Assembly: GCF_963675305.1 (NCBI RefSeq)
Contig: NZ_OY776147.1
Coordinates: 2,046,001 to 2,110,000 of the forward strand
Length of the DNA: 64,000 nt
Direction: 5' to 3'
Origin: an uncultured Hyphomonas sp.
GTDB taxonomy: Bacteria; Pseudomonadota; Alphaproteobacteria; Caulobacterales; Hyphomonadaceae
Shown here: in pieces, positions 1 through 8,919 of the stretch
Numbering within the stretch: position 1 is the stretch's first letter
How the letters are laid out: each line of letters begins with the position of its first letter
Notes under the pieces: generated by a model
Told to the model about the DNA's origin: nothing
The model's database searches: none
What the model saw: the letters and a program-made list of their open reading frames with translations, nothing else
Translations under genes and position numbers: made by a program

Positions 1-223
1 CGGGGTGACCGAACCTCGCGAACCCGGCCTCAACATCCGCAGCTTCGATACTGAGCATTACGGCCAGGCATGGGAGAAATCCGGCGTCAGCATCGATGAG
101 ATTTTCGGCCCGCTCCACCTCTTCGCCTCGGTTCCACTCGATCCGGAGGACTGGGAGCCTCTGCCCCGTGGAACCTGTCTGATGCTGAGGGACGGCACGA
201 TCCGCGCCCGCCATGAAGTGTAG
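1..223 (+). CDS. C-terminal part of an unrecognised protein, cut by the left edge
   Basis: The reading frame is open from the first bases of the window and stops at 223, so this is probably the last 70 or so residues of a gene that starts outside. A GTG at position 5 could serve as a start, but nothing before it looks like a ribosome binding site. The peptide is acidic and soluble, with no membrane segment and no motif that I recognise. It ends 187 bases before poxB on the same strand. I cannot assign a function. Confidence 0.5.
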   Translation, partial: GVTEPREPGLNIRSFDTEHYGQAWEKSGVSIDEIFGPLHLFASVPLDPEDWEPLPRGTCLMLRDGTIRARHEV

Positions 224-270
224 TGTCTCCTCATCCTGACAGACTCCGGCAAATTTTTTGGAGAACGATT

Positions 271-399
271 ATGAGGCTAAGCAAGGTAAGTTCGCTGAGA
301 CCGGTGGGACAATCATCAGGGCGTCATCCCGAAGCGTCCCAATACAAGCCGTCCGTCGGCGCCGGCGCTCTAAATCTCTGGTCGGCAGCGCGGTATTGA
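271..399 (+). CDS. Possible 42-codon leader ORF before poxB
   Basis: A short ATG frame has a good Shine-Dalgarno sequence (GGAG at 260-263, 7 bases before the ATG). It encodes 42 residues starting MRLSKVSSL and stops with TGA at 397-399, 11 bases before the poxB start and just ahead of the poxB ribosome binding site. It could be a translated leader that couples to poxB, or a chance frame. Its third-position composition is not as GC-rich as that of neighbouring genes, and I see no runs of one amino acid as in classical attenuator peptides. Low confidence as a real gene. Confidence 0.25.
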   Translation: MRLSKVSSLRPVGQSSGRHPEASQYKPSVGAGALNLWSAARY

Positions 400-410
400 A
401 AGGAAAAGAT

Positions 411-2126
411 ATGGCAAAAACTGTGGCTCACATCGTCGTCGATGCTCTTGAAAAGGCAGGTGCCAAGCACGTCTACGGGATACCCGGAGATACCATCAAT
501 CACTTCACAGATGCGATCGCCAAATCCGATCTGCGCTGGATCAGCGTCCGCCATGAAGAAGCAGGCGCTTTCGCCGCCGGCGGTGAATCCTACATGACAG
601 GCGAATTATCCGTATGCGCAGGCACCTGCGGCCCTGGCTCTCTTCACTTCGTCAACGGCATCTACGAAAGCCACCGTAACGGAGCGCCCGTGCTGTTGAT
701 CGCATCGGACGTCGCGCGCACGGAAAGCGGCTTCGATTTTCCGCAGGAAGTGGATCAGAAGAAGATATACGAGCAGCATTCGCATTTCTGCGAGTACATC
801 TCACACCCTTCGCAAGCTCGCCGGATTGTGACGAAGGCGGCACAGGCTGCCCTCAACAAGAAGGGCGTGGCCGTTGTCATCGTGAACGGCGACATGTTCT
901 CCGAAAAGGATGCCGACGAGACGGACTGGGAGGTCTACCGCCCTCAACCGGTGTGCCGGCCAAACGACCAGGAAATGGCCGACCTGGCCGCTTTGGTGGA
1001 TGAAGCCAGGAAGGTCTCGGTCTATGCCGGTATCGGCGCTCGTGACGCCCGCGAAGAAATCATGGCCTTCTGCGAAAAGGTCAAGGCGCCGATGGTCCAC
1101 ACGACGCGCGCGAAGGAATTCCTCGAGCCAAACAATCCGTACAATGTCGGAGTGAATGGCATCCTTGGAAATCGCGCCGGGGTAGAGGCGCTGGAGAATG
1201 CAGACCTTGTGATCTCAATCGGCTGCGACTTCGCCTACACGCAGTATTATCCGGAGGCGGAAAAGATCGTGCAGATCGATATAGATCCCACGCACCTCGG
1301 CAGGCGGTCTGCCATCCATATGGGGCTGGTCGGGGATGCAAAGACCACGCTCGCCGCGCTTCTCCCGCTGGTAGGCGCGAAGTCAGATACCGATCATCTG
1401 GAAAAGCACCAGCAGCAGTGGAACGAGGATCTGGCGGGCTATCTCTATGAAGGCAAGGAAAGCGATCCAAATCTGATCCATCCGCAATTCGTCGCCAACA
1501 TGCTCGACGAAAAGGCGGCGGACGATGCGATCTTTGTTTCCGATGTCGGCACGTCGATGGTCTGGATGCTGCGTCACCTCAAGGCCACCGGCAAGCGCCG
1601 CTTCCTCAACAGCCTTCTCCACGGCACAATGGCGAACGGGTTCCCTCAGGCGATGGGCGCCAAGCTGGCCTATCCCGACCGCCAGGTCATCGCCATGTGC
1701 GGCGACGGCGGTCTGACCATGCTGATGGGTGATCTGCTGACGCTGGTGCAGGAGAAGATCCCGCTCAAGCTTGTGGTATTTCACAACAACACGCTGGGTT
1801 TCGTCGAAATGGAGCAACGCGTCGAGGGTCTGGTCGACCACTTTACAGGCCTTACCAATCCAGATTTTTCCAAACTGGCGGAAGCCTGCGGAATCGCGGG
1901 CTGGCATGTTGAAAACAGCAACGATCTCGAAACGGCAATGGATGCCTGGCTGGCGGCCGAAGGACCAGCTCTGTTAGATGTGCATGTCAACCAGATGGAA
2001 CTGGTGATGCCGCCAAAGATCGAGGTCTCTCAGGTCGCCTCAACCGCTCTCTTTGGGATGAAGGCCGTTCTCGACGGCAGGACAAAGGAAGTCGTGGACC
2101 TTTTGCGGAATAATTTCCTGCGATAG
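411..2126 (+). CDS. poxB: Pyruvate dehydrogenase (quinone) / pyruvate oxidase, PoxB type
   Basis: A thiamine-diphosphate flavoenzyme that decarboxylates pyruvate to acetate and CO2 and passes electrons to ubiquinone at the inner membrane face. The 571 residues match the length of E. coli PoxB (572). Order: N-terminal Pyr domain with the RHEE glutamate near residue 50, central FAD-binding domain, C-terminal PP domain with the diphosphate motif GDGG at 431-434 followed by an NN pair. The last residues (RNNFLR) resemble the E. coli membrane-binding tail (TNWLR). The frame stays open back to 258, but the ATG at 411 has an AAAGGA site 5 bases upstream and gives the canonical N-terminus. It converges on the cyo operon, whose oxidase would re-oxidise the quinol formed. 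Other TPP enzymes such as acetolactate synthase are less likely. Confidence 0.9.
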   Translation: MAKTVAHIVVDALEKAGAKHVYGIPGDTINHFTDAIAKSDLRWISVRHEEAGAFAAGGESYMTGELSVCAGTCGPGSLHFVNGIYESHRNGAPVLLIASDVARTESGFDFPQEVDQKKIYEQHSHFCEYISHPSQARRIVTKAAQAALNKKGVAVVIVNGDMFSEKDADETDWEVYRPQPVCRPNDQEMADLAALVDEARKVSVYAGIGARDAREEIMAFCEKVKAPMVHTTRAKEFLEPNNPYNVGVNGILGNRAGVEALENADLVISIGCDFAYTQYYPEAEKIVQIDIDPTHLGRRSAIHMGLVGDAKTTLAALLPLVGAKSDTDHLEKHQQQWNEDLAGYLYEGKESDPNLIHPQFVANMLDEKAADDAIFVSDVGTSMVWMLRHLKATGKRRFLNSLLHGTMANGFPQAMGAKLAYPDRQVIAMCGDGGLTMLMGDLLTLVQEKIPLKLVVFHNNTLGFVEMEQRVEGLVDHFTGLTNPDFSKLAEACGIAGWHVENSNDLETAMDAWLAAEGPALLDVHVNQMELVMPPKIEVSQVASTALFGMKAVLDGRTKEVVDLLRNNFLR

Positions 2127-2222
2127 TCAAATCCCTCTGGAGCAGGCTGGCGCGAACAGTCAGGTTCATTGGAAGCCGTTACATCAGCCCATCGATGCAA
2201 TGGTTTCCGATGAATGAAATCT

Positions 2223-2618
2223 TCAGTGGTCTGACGCCCTGTCGGGGGAAGGTTCTGCAACTGCAGCATGGGGAGCTAGGCTGCCGTGCATGCGGCCGTG
2301 CAGATCCGACAGGATCCATATCGTCCCGCCCGCCATGATCGCCAGAAGGCTGGCAGAAAAGAGAACCAGCAGCAAATCCTCGCGAGACTGGTTTCCAGAG
2401 AAACTCAGATGCAGGAAATTGCGCAGATGGGTGGCCACCTGAAGCAGCGCCGCCACACAGATGATGACGATCTTCAGCGTCGGGGACAGATCCGAAAGCG
2501 CGGCGGCGAAGGCCACCACCGTCAGGACCAGGCTGATGACAAAGCCGGTCGCATAGCTGCGCAGCTCATGCGCTGCGGTGTCTTTCGGATTGATCTCTCC
2601 TGTATTGGGCGCGGTCAT
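2223..2618 (-). CDS. cyoD: Cytochrome bo3 quinol oxidase subunit IV
   Basis: Small accessory subunit of the heme-copper quinol oxidase, 131 residues, with three hydrophobic helices at about 25-43, 48-65 and 80-102. The motif QVATHLRNFLHL in the second helix region is typical of the CyoD/CtaF family. The start overlaps the end of cyoC by 4 bases (ATGA), so translation is coupled. It is the last gene of the operon. No cyoE (heme O synthase) follows, so heme O must come from a farnesyltransferase encoded elsewhere. The tail after residue 105 is hydrophilic and is a little longer than in E. coli CyoD (109 aa). Confidence 0.92.
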   Translation of the reverse strand: MTAPNTGEINPKDTAAHELRSYATGFVISLVLTVVAFAAALSDLSPTLKIVIICVAALLQVATHLRNFLHLSFSGNQSREDLLLVLFSASLLAIMAGGTIWILSDLHGRMHGSLAPHAAVAEPSPDRASDH

Positions 2619-3247
2619 GTGAGCGGCACCAGAAAGACGAAGGAGAAGATACCGACCCAGATAAGGTCGAGGAAATGCCAGAAGACCCCCAACATGGAGA
2701 GACGAATCTTCACAGTGTCATCCAGGCCCCGGATCTTGATCTGCGTAATCATCGCGGCGATCCAGAGTATCCCTATGCTGACATGCAGGCCGTGTAGACC
2801 CACCAGCGTCCAATAAGAACTGAGCCAGCCGCTCGCCTGGGGAATGCCACCCTTATGCGCCTGGTCGATGAAGTCACTGATCTCGAAAAAAACGAATCCC
2901 ATCCCGAGCATCGCGCTGATCACGAGCCAGAGGATGACCTTGTTGGCGCCACCTTCGTATTTCAGCGCCAGAGACACGCCTCCATAGGCAACCCCGCCAA
3001 GCAGGAGCAGGCCAGTCTGTATGGCGACGCTGCTGATATCGAACAGGTCCTGTGGCCCCGGCCCACCGGCAAGCCCTACGGGGTTCAGATAGGCTGCGTA
3101 AGTGGCAAACAAAATGCCGAAGAGAATGAGGTCGCTCATCAGGAAGACCCAGAAGCCGAAGACATTGGTCTCCGCCTGCTTACCGGCTTCACTTTGGCTG
3201 CTTCGAAGGTTCAGGCCGGGATAGAGGCCGTTGCCTGCATTGCTCAT
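2615..3247 (-). CDS. cyoC: Cytochrome bo3 quinol oxidase subunit III
   Basis: Membrane subunit III of the bo3 oxidase, 210 residues, with five predicted helices and family motifs such as FWVFLMSD near residue 32 and the GLHGLHVSIGI stretch near 155. The frame is open further upstream inside cyoB, but the ATG at 3247 forms a 4-base ATGA overlap with the cyoB stop and gives the family's usual length. Subunit III stabilises the core and carries no redox centre. The overlap with cyoD at the other end is also 4 bases, so the operon is translated as a tightly coupled unit. Confidence 0.93.
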   Translation of the reverse strand: MSNAGNGLYPGLNLRSSQSEAGKQAETNVFGFWVFLMSDLILFGILFATYAAYLNPVGLAGGPGPQDLFDISSVAIQTGLLLLGGVAYGGVSLALKYEGGANKVILWLVISAMLGMGFVFFEISDFIDQAHKGGIPQASGWLSSYWTLVGLHGLHVSIGILWIAAMITQIKIRGLDDTVKIRLSMLGVFWHFLDLIWVGIFSFVFLVPLT

Positions 3248-5349
3248 CCCGCAAACTCCGTAATGTCTGGAACACCTCTGTTCTGCTCCGTCTCCTCCTC
3301 GGCGCGGCGCGCGGTGGGGAGATTGGCAACCCTTTCGCGGAACGCCTTGTCGGCTCGCTCGACTTCCTCGGCTGGCACGATAACCGGCTCCACGACCTTT
3401 ATTCCGCGCCAGAAAATCGTTGCGACCATAGCGAGCAGGCTTGTGATCGACAGCCACCAGATGTGCCAGGTCATGGCGAAGCCGAGCAAGAAGGCCGCTC
3501 CAGCGAGCACCACACCGAGATAGGTGTTCGCGGGCATCTCGATATCGACATACTCATCCGGCCCTTTCCACGGATCGCCTGCGCGTTTGGCTGCGCCCCA
3601 GTCATCACGCGCGGTCACCACGGGAATAAGCGGAAAATTCCATTCGGGCACAGGCGCCGGGCTCGACCATTCGAGTGTGGCCCCATTCCATGGATCACCG
3701 CCGGGCACGGCCAGCCGCTCGCGATTGCGCCAGCTTGTCCAGAAGGTCCAGACCAGGCTGGCCAGCGCAGCCAGCATCAGGACTCCACCGAACGCCGCAA
3801 TGTACATCCATGGCAGGAATTCAGGGTTCTGGAAGGTAGGCGACCGCCGCGGCATGCCCATCAGACCCAGGACATAGAGCGGCATGAAGGTGAACAGGAA
3901 GCCCCCGATGAAAAGATAGGCTGTAAGCCGCCCCCACGTCTCGCTCAATCGGAAACCGAACGCCTTGGGAAACCAGTAATGGATGCCCGCCAGCATTCCG
4001 AAGAGCACGCCCGGAATAATCACATTATGAAAGTGCGCGACCAGGAAGGTGGAATTGTGGACCTGATAGTCAATCGACGGGTTGGCAAGGATGATGCCCG
4101 ACAGGCCTCCAATGACGAACAGCATGAAGAAGCCAACGAGATAGACAATCGGCGTGGTCACCCTGATCCGGCCCCGCCACATCGTCGCCATCCAGTCATA
4201 AACCTTCACGCCGGTCGGGATGCCGATGATCATCGTCGCGATCCCGAAGGCGATGTTGACAGGAACGCTGGATCCCATGGTGAAGAAGTGGTGCAGCCAT
4301 ACAGTGAAGCTGATAACCGAGATGCTCATGCTGGCAATGACCAGCGAGGTGTAGCCGTAGAGCTTCTTGCCTGAGAATGTCGATGATATTTCGGAGAACA
4401 CGCCGAACGCGGGCAGGACGAGAATGTAGACCTCCGGATGGCCGAACATCCAGAAGATGTTCGCATAGTTCATCATGTTGCCGCCTGCGGCATTCGTGAA
4501 GAAGTGGAAGCCTGCATAACGGTCCAGCAACAGCATTGAGCTCGACACGGTCAGCGCCGGCATGGCATAGATCAGCATGATTGCTACGCACAGCGAGGTC
4601 CAGCAGAACAGCGGCATACGCATGAAATGCATGCCCGGCGCCCGCTTCTTGAAGATCGTGACCGCGAAATTCATGCCCGTCAGCGTTGAGCCTACACCTG
4701 AGATCATGATGGCCCAGAGCCAGTAATCGACGCCTTCACCGGGGCTGTATTGGATGCCGGTATAAGGCGGGTACATTGTCCACCCTCCGGTTCCGAACTG
4801 GCCAATCAGCAACGAAATCATGATCAGCCCCGCCCCGGCAGCCGTCATGCCGAGGCTGACCTGGTTCAGCACCGGAAACGCCATATCGCGCGCGCCCAGT
4901 TGCTGCGGCAGCACGAAGTTGATCAGCCCGATGAGCAGCGGCATCGCGACGAAAAAGATCATGATTGTCCCGTGCGTGCTGAACAGCTGGGCAAAGTGAT
5001 CGGGCGCGACGAGCCCGCTTTCCGGTTCCGCCAGTGTGCCTAGCGCCGTCGCCTGATGGGCACGCATCACGAAGCCTTCAATAATGCCACGGGCCAGCAT
5101 GACGAGAGCCAGCACAATGTACATGATACCGATTTTTTTAGCGTCGGCAGAGGTCAGCCAGTCCCGAAACAGTGGCTTCCACCAGCGCATCCAGGTGAGG
5201 AGTGCAACCGCACCGATCGCGCCAACAACAAGGACGGTGGCCGCCCCGGCGCCAACGATGGTGCTGCTGGTGACCTTCTCAAGCAAGTCAGTATACGGCG
5301 TGACACTCCAATCGAGCCTGCCGAAAATCGGGCTGGTCTGGTGGGTCAT
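3244..5349 (-). CDS. cyoB: Cytochrome bo3 ubiquinol oxidase subunit I
   Basis: Catalytic heme-copper subunit, 701 residues (E. coli CyoB 663). Visible ligands: low-spin heme His126 and His441, high-spin heme His439, CuB His304 with cross-linked Tyr308 (HPEVY), and His353/His354. The D-channel Asp155 (GARDMAF) and K-channel Lys382 (TGVK) are present. The high-affinity quinone site keeps Arg87, His118 and Gln121, equivalent to E. coli Arg71, His98 and Gln101, which supports a quinol rather than cytochrome c oxidase. The residue equivalent to E. coli Asp75 is Glu91, a conservative change, and four extra residues lie in the loop between Arg87 and His118. Starts with a 4-base overlap on cyoA. It reduces O2 to water and pumps protons. 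Confidence 0.96.
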   Translation of the reverse strand: MTHQTSPIFGRLDWSVTPYTDLLEKVTSSTIVGAGAATVLVVGAIGAVALLTWMRWWKPLFRDWLTSADAKKIGIMYIVLALVMLARGIIEGFVMRAHQATALGTLAEPESGLVAPDHFAQLFSTHGTIMIFFVAMPLLIGLINFVLPQQLGARDMAFPVLNQVSLGMTAAGAGLIMISLLIGQFGTGGWTMYPPYTGIQYSPGEGVDYWLWAIMISGVGSTLTGMNFAVTIFKKRAPGMHFMRMPLFCWTSLCVAIMLIYAMPALTVSSSMLLLDRYAGFHFFTNAAGGNMMNYANIFWMFGHPEVYILVLPAFGVFSEISSTFSGKKLYGYTSLVIASMSISVISFTVWLHHFFTMGSSVPVNIAFGIATMIIGIPTGVKVYDWMATMWRGRIRVTTPIVYLVGFFMLFVIGGLSGIILANPSIDYQVHNSTFLVAHFHNVIIPGVLFGMLAGIHYWFPKAFGFRLSETWGRLTAYLFIGGFLFTFMPLYVLGLMGMPRRSPTFQNPEFLPWMYIAAFGGVLMLAALASLVWTFWTSWRNRERLAVPGGDPWNGATLEWSSPAPVPEWNFPLIPVVTARDDWGAAKRAGDPWKGPDEYVDIEMPANTYLGVVLAGAAFLLGFAMTWHIWWLSITSLLAMVATIFWRGIKVVEPVIVPAEEVERADKAFRERVANLPTARRAEEETEQNRGVPDITEFAG

Positions 5350-6320
5350 TCGTGGTCTGCCCCCCCTTGCGGAGGGAGCCCCGTGCCACCGAGCTCTTCC
5401 ATGTCACTGGCGGTTCCGGATCGATGATACTTCTCCACGACCCGCTGGAACAATGCGCTGTCCGGGCCACTGAAATAGAGCGGGGTCGCATCCCTGCTCA
5501 GCCCCAGATCGGCCCGGGCGTCGGCAAGCACGGACCTGCGCCGTAAGACCGCATAGGTTGCGTCATCCAGCATGGGAGCACTGCGCGCACGCGAAACCCA
5601 TGCGTCGTACCCGTCTGGCTCAAGTGCGGTCACGGTGAATTTCTGCCGTCCAAATCCGTTGCCGTTGAACTGGGTATTTTCACCCTCTGCCGTACCGATG
5701 CGGGCAGCGGAGAAGTTAAGCTTGGTGGTCATGCCTGGCATCGCATAAATCTGACCTGCCAGCGGCGCGATCAGCATGCTCTGCATGACAGTATCCGTCG
5801 TCAGCGTGAGTTCGACCGGGCGCCCCACAGGAATAGCCAGTTCATCGACGGTCGCAACGCCCGCTTCCGGGTAAATGAAAACCCATTTCCAATCGAGCCC
5901 AATCGCCTGAACCTGCAGTGGGTTTTCCCCAAGTGGCTTATAAGGATCGAGTTTACTGGTTGAGTACCAAAGCCAGCTGGCAAGCACGATCACGATGACA
6001 ACAGGCACGCCCCAGAGCACCAGCTCGAGTCGGCCCGAAGACTCCCACTCAGGGGTATATTTCGCCTTTTCAGAGTTTAACCGATAGCGCCACAACAGCA
6101 CCGGAACGCCGATCAGCACCGGAAGGATCACGATCATGGTGATCGCGACCACGCGCAGAAGATGCGTAGCCTGTTCTTCGGCGACCGGGCCCATGGGTTC
6201 CAGGAAGGATTGGGCCGCCGGGGTCGCCGCCATGGCGGCTTCCGGCCAAATCATGAGGATCAACGCAGACGTCAGGCTTACGGATGCAGTCAACAATCTG
6301 ACGGTGTTAAGCGATCTCAT
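5346..6320 (-). CDS. cyoA: Cytochrome bo3 ubiquinol oxidase subunit II
   Basis: Subunit II of the quinol oxidase, 324 residues: N-terminal signal (cleavage likely after AMA near residue 31), two transmembrane helices at about 55-77 and 99-117, then a periplasmic cupredoxin-like domain. The protein contains no cysteine at all, so it lacks the CuA centre of cytochrome c oxidases, as expected for a quinol oxidase. Unlike E. coli CyoA it also lacks a lipobox cysteine, so it is not a lipoprotein. The C-terminal COX-aromatic-rich region typical of CyoA is present. First gene of cyoABCD; the ATG at 6320 precedes the signal peptide directly. Confidence 0.93.
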   Translation of the reverse strand: MRSLNTVRLLTASVSLTSALILMIWPEAAMAATPAAQSFLEPMGPVAEEQATHLLRVVAITMIVILPVLIGVPVLLWRYRLNSEKAKYTPEWESSGRLELVLWGVPVVIVIVLASWLWYSTSKLDPYKPLGENPLQVQAIGLDWKWVFIYPEAGVATVDELAIPVGRPVELTLTTDTVMQSMLIAPLAGQIYAMPGMTTKLNFSAARIGTAEGENTQFNGNGFGRQKFTVTALEPDGYDAWVSRARSAPMLDDATYAVLRRRSVLADARADLGLSRDATPLYFSGPDSALFQRVVEKYHRSGTASDMEELGGTGLPPQGGADHE

Positions 6321-6909
6321 AGATACCGGATTTTCAGATTAGGGATGACTGGCTGGCAGCGTGATTGGGCGGGCCCATAAAGAAGGGGCAAACAACTCGC
6401 GTATCCATCAATATCGCCACCGCTCACCTGCATATCCTCAAGGAGTCATAATGAGATTACTTCGCATGGGGTGAGCTAGCAACATGCCTGAAGGTTTTTG
6501 GCTTATCCTTGTCGCAGCCGCGATGGTCCACAGAGGCGCCAGGTCGCCCGGCATCTGACACGGGTCTGCTTCTGCCAGAACGTCTTGGCAGGCCCGCTCA
6601 TCAGACTTCTCACCTTTGAAATGAGGTTTGCCTTCTCCCAACAGCAGACGATACTCCGTCCACGCCGTTATAGGCCGAGATGGCGTATAAAGCCTCACCG
6701 GTCACGAAGAACCTTGTCAGAACTTCTCGTGGAGGCTGCTTGTCCAGGAAAATCCGCCACTATTTCGACTGAGGCGTGTCGTCTACTGCCACTTTGACGA
6801 GACCATCCGGAGGTGCCTCTTCCCGAGATTGTTCTCACATTGAAATCGGCGTGGAGAACCTGATTCACCAAACGTCATAACGCGTTGATTTTCAGGAAGA
6901 AGAAATCGG
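6321..6909. other. 589-base stretch without a supported gene
   Basis: Lies between the cyoA start and tRNA-Glu and must hold the cyo promoter. Short frames on both strands (up to about 99 codons) show no recognisable domain and no convincing ribosome binding site. The base composition is lower in GC than in the recJ side. It may be degraded mobile DNA at the 3' flank of the tRNA gene, but no integrase fragment or repeat of the tRNA end is visible inside the window. Confidence 0.5.
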
Positions 6910-6984
6910 TGGCAGTCCCTAGGGGAATCGAACCCCTCTTTCCAGGTTGAAAACCTGGCGTCCTAACCGATAGACGAAGGGACC
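6910..6984 (-). tRNA. tRNA-Glu (anticodon UUC)
   Basis: Reads on the minus strand from 6984. The seven-base acceptor stem starts GGTCCCT and closes with AGGGACT, leaving a G discriminator and an encoded CCA (6910-6912). The anticodon stem CCAGG/CCTGG encloses the loop TTTTCAA, giving anticodon TTC. The T arm contains GGTTCGATTCC. The tRNA 3' end faces the cyo/poxB side, which is the side where integrated DNA usually accumulates. Confidence 0.97.
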
Positions 6985-7065
6985 GCACCGGTTCGAAGAA
7001 GAGGCCGTATAGCCATTGCAGGCGGAGAGCGCAAGCCATCATGATGGCAGTTTCTGCACATTAAT

Positions 7066-8859
7066 TCAGGCCTCGGCCGCATCCATGACGTCCAGCTGCA
7101 CACGGCGGCGGCCATTCCATTCGTCGGCCTTCAGGCGCCCGGCCAGATGAACGCGGCGACCGGGCTGCAACGCATCCCCCAGAGGGGCTCCAACTGCCCG
7201 CCAGGCGATGCAGTCGAGGCGTCCGGACGCATCCTCTGCCGTGAATTTCCAGTGATTGGCGCCCACCTGCCGCGCATACGAAACCTGCACGGACTGAAGC
7301 GCAAAGACAGGCTCTGGCGCTCCGGCTCCGAAGGGGCCGATCTCTGCCACGCGGTCGACGAGTTCCGGCGTTGCCGCGCCCGGTGCCAGAATCGCATCGA
7401 TGGGCAGTTCCAGCGCCGCTGCCCGTTCTGCAGTGAATTGTGCCATGTGAGCGACCATCCAGGCGTCGAATGCGTCCAGCTGTGATGGCTCAAGGCTGAG
7501 GCCGCCTGCCATGGCATGCCCACCACCCGACAGGATTACCCCCTCGCGCGCCGCCGCGGCGATTGCGTCGCCGATGTTCACCCCGGTCACGGAACGCCCC
7601 GAGCCCTTGGCGACAGGCCCAAGCCCCTTGCCCCATCCGATCACGATGCTGGGCAGGTGGAACCGGTCCTTCAGGCGGCCAGCGACGATGCCGATGACGC
7701 CCGGATGCCAGCCTTCACCGGAGGCGATCAGGATGCCCCGCTCCGGCGTCGTTTCCAGGGCCTTCTCCGCCTGCATGATCGCCTGCTCAAGGATCGCCGC
7801 TTCGACAGCCTTGCGCTCCTCATTGAGGCCATGCAGCTGCTCGGCCAGCGCAATTGCCTCTGCCCGGTCGTCCGTAGCAAGCAGCTTTGCCGCGATCCAA
7901 GGGTCTCCAACACGCCCGCCGGCATTCAGACGAGGGCCGAGCATGAAGGTCGCGTGGTAAACCGTCTCCACCTTCTGGATGCCGGAAACTTCCGCCAGGG
8001 CGCGCAGGCCCTCATTATGGCCGCGGGACAGCATCGTGAGGCCTTGCCGCACAAAAGCGCGGTTCACACCATGCAGCGGCGCCATATCGCAAAGCGTGCC
8101 GAGCGCTGCGAGATCCAGATGCGCCATGATGTCCGGCAAGCCGTCCGGCGGCGCAATTCCGCGTTCGCGGGCGAGCCGGTTCAGGGCTGCTACAAAGACA
8201 AACACCACGCCCGCCGCCGCCAGATGCCCCTGACCGGACGTGTCGTCCGGCCGGTTGGGGTTCACAAGCGCCAATGCCGGAGGATTGTGTCCGGCCATGA
8301 GGTGGTGGTCGATGACGACAACCTCCAATCCGATACGCTGCGCCTCTTCCAGCGCCCCCACGGCCGCCGCGCCGCAGTCCACGGTGATGACAAGATCGGA
8401 GCCCGTGTCTTTCAGGTGCCGGAACGCCTCGGGTGACGGGCCGTAGCCTTCTTCCAGCCGGTCCGGCACGTAGAGGCCGAGTTCCTGCCCCCAGGCACGG
8501 AAATAGCGCGCGAGAATGGCAGAACTGGTGCCGCCATCGACATCATAATCGGCAAAGACGGTGACGCGTTTCTTTTCGAGGATCGCATCGAGGACGAATT
8601 CTGCCGCCTTGTCCATGTCGGCGAAGCTGGATGGGTTCGGGAAAGTTTCGCGCAAAGTCGGCGCCAGATAGGCGCCTGCGCTATCCGGATCGACGCCGCG
8701 TTCTGCCAGCAGGCGCGCCAACAGGTCCGAGCCGCCAACGGCAGGTGCAAGCCGCCTCACGAGCGCTTCATCGGCGTCTGCAAGCGTCCAGAACCGTCCT
8801 GTTGCAGAACGGTCTACGGCAAATAGCCTGTCTTCTGTTTTTCGGGCAGTCGCTGTCAT
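7066..8859 (-). CDS. recJ: Single-stranded-DNA-specific exonuclease RecJ
   Basis: 5'-3' exonuclease of the DHH phosphoesterase superfamily, used in recombination and repair. The 597 residues show the metal-binding motifs in order: DYDVDG at 104-109, VDCG around 160-163, DHH at 184-186, and a further conserved region with His191. The C-terminal DHHA1 domain carries the GGGHAMAGG-type glycine motif and is followed by an OB-like domain. A GTG at 8895 extends the frame by 12 codons, but the ATG at 8859 has GGAG about 5 bases upstream and fits the family better. It follows glpX with a 60-base gap, as in the alaC-hom-glpX-recJ order common in alphaproteobacteria. Confidence 0.95.
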   Translation of the reverse strand: MTATARKTEDRLFAVDRSATGRFWTLADADEALVRRLAPAVGGSDLLARLLAERGVDPDSAGAYLAPTLRETFPNPSSFADMDKAAEFVLDAILEKKRVTVFADYDVDGGTSSAILARYFRAWGQELGLYVPDRLEEGYGPSPEAFRHLKDTGSDLVITVDCGAAAVGALEEAQRIGLEVVVIDHHLMAGHNPPALALVNPNRPDDTSGQGHLAAAGVVFVFVAALNRLARERGIAPPDGLPDIMAHLDLAALGTLCDMAPLHGVNRAFVRQGLTMLSRGHNEGLRALAEVSGIQKVETVYHATFMLGPRLNAGGRVGDPWIAAKLLATDDRAEAIALAEQLHGLNEERKAVEAAILEQAIMQAEKALETTPERGILIASGEGWHPGVIGIVAGRLKDRFHLPSIVIGWGKGLGPVAKGSGRSVTGVNIGDAIAAAAREGVILSGGGHAMAGGLSLEPSQLDAFDAWMVAHMAQFTAERAAALELPIDAILAPGAATPELVDRVAEIGPFGAGAPEPVFALQSVQVSYARQVGANHWKFTAEDASGRLDCIAWRAVGAPLGDALQPGRRVHLAGRLKADEWNGRRRVQLDVMDAAEA

Positions 8860-8919
8860 GAGGCTCCGGGAATCATGTTTCCCGAAGCCTATCACAGGGA
8901 CGGAGCAATTGCCCCGGGC

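Noticed and set aside
286..300. TPP riboswitch before the thiamine enzyme poxB
   Set aside because: A CTGAGA motif occurs near 290, but the rest of the THI-box consensus is missing.
6438..6797. Short frames on both strands between cyoA and tRNA-Glu
   Set aside because: No recognisable domain, no good start site; treated as non-coding or decayed DNA.
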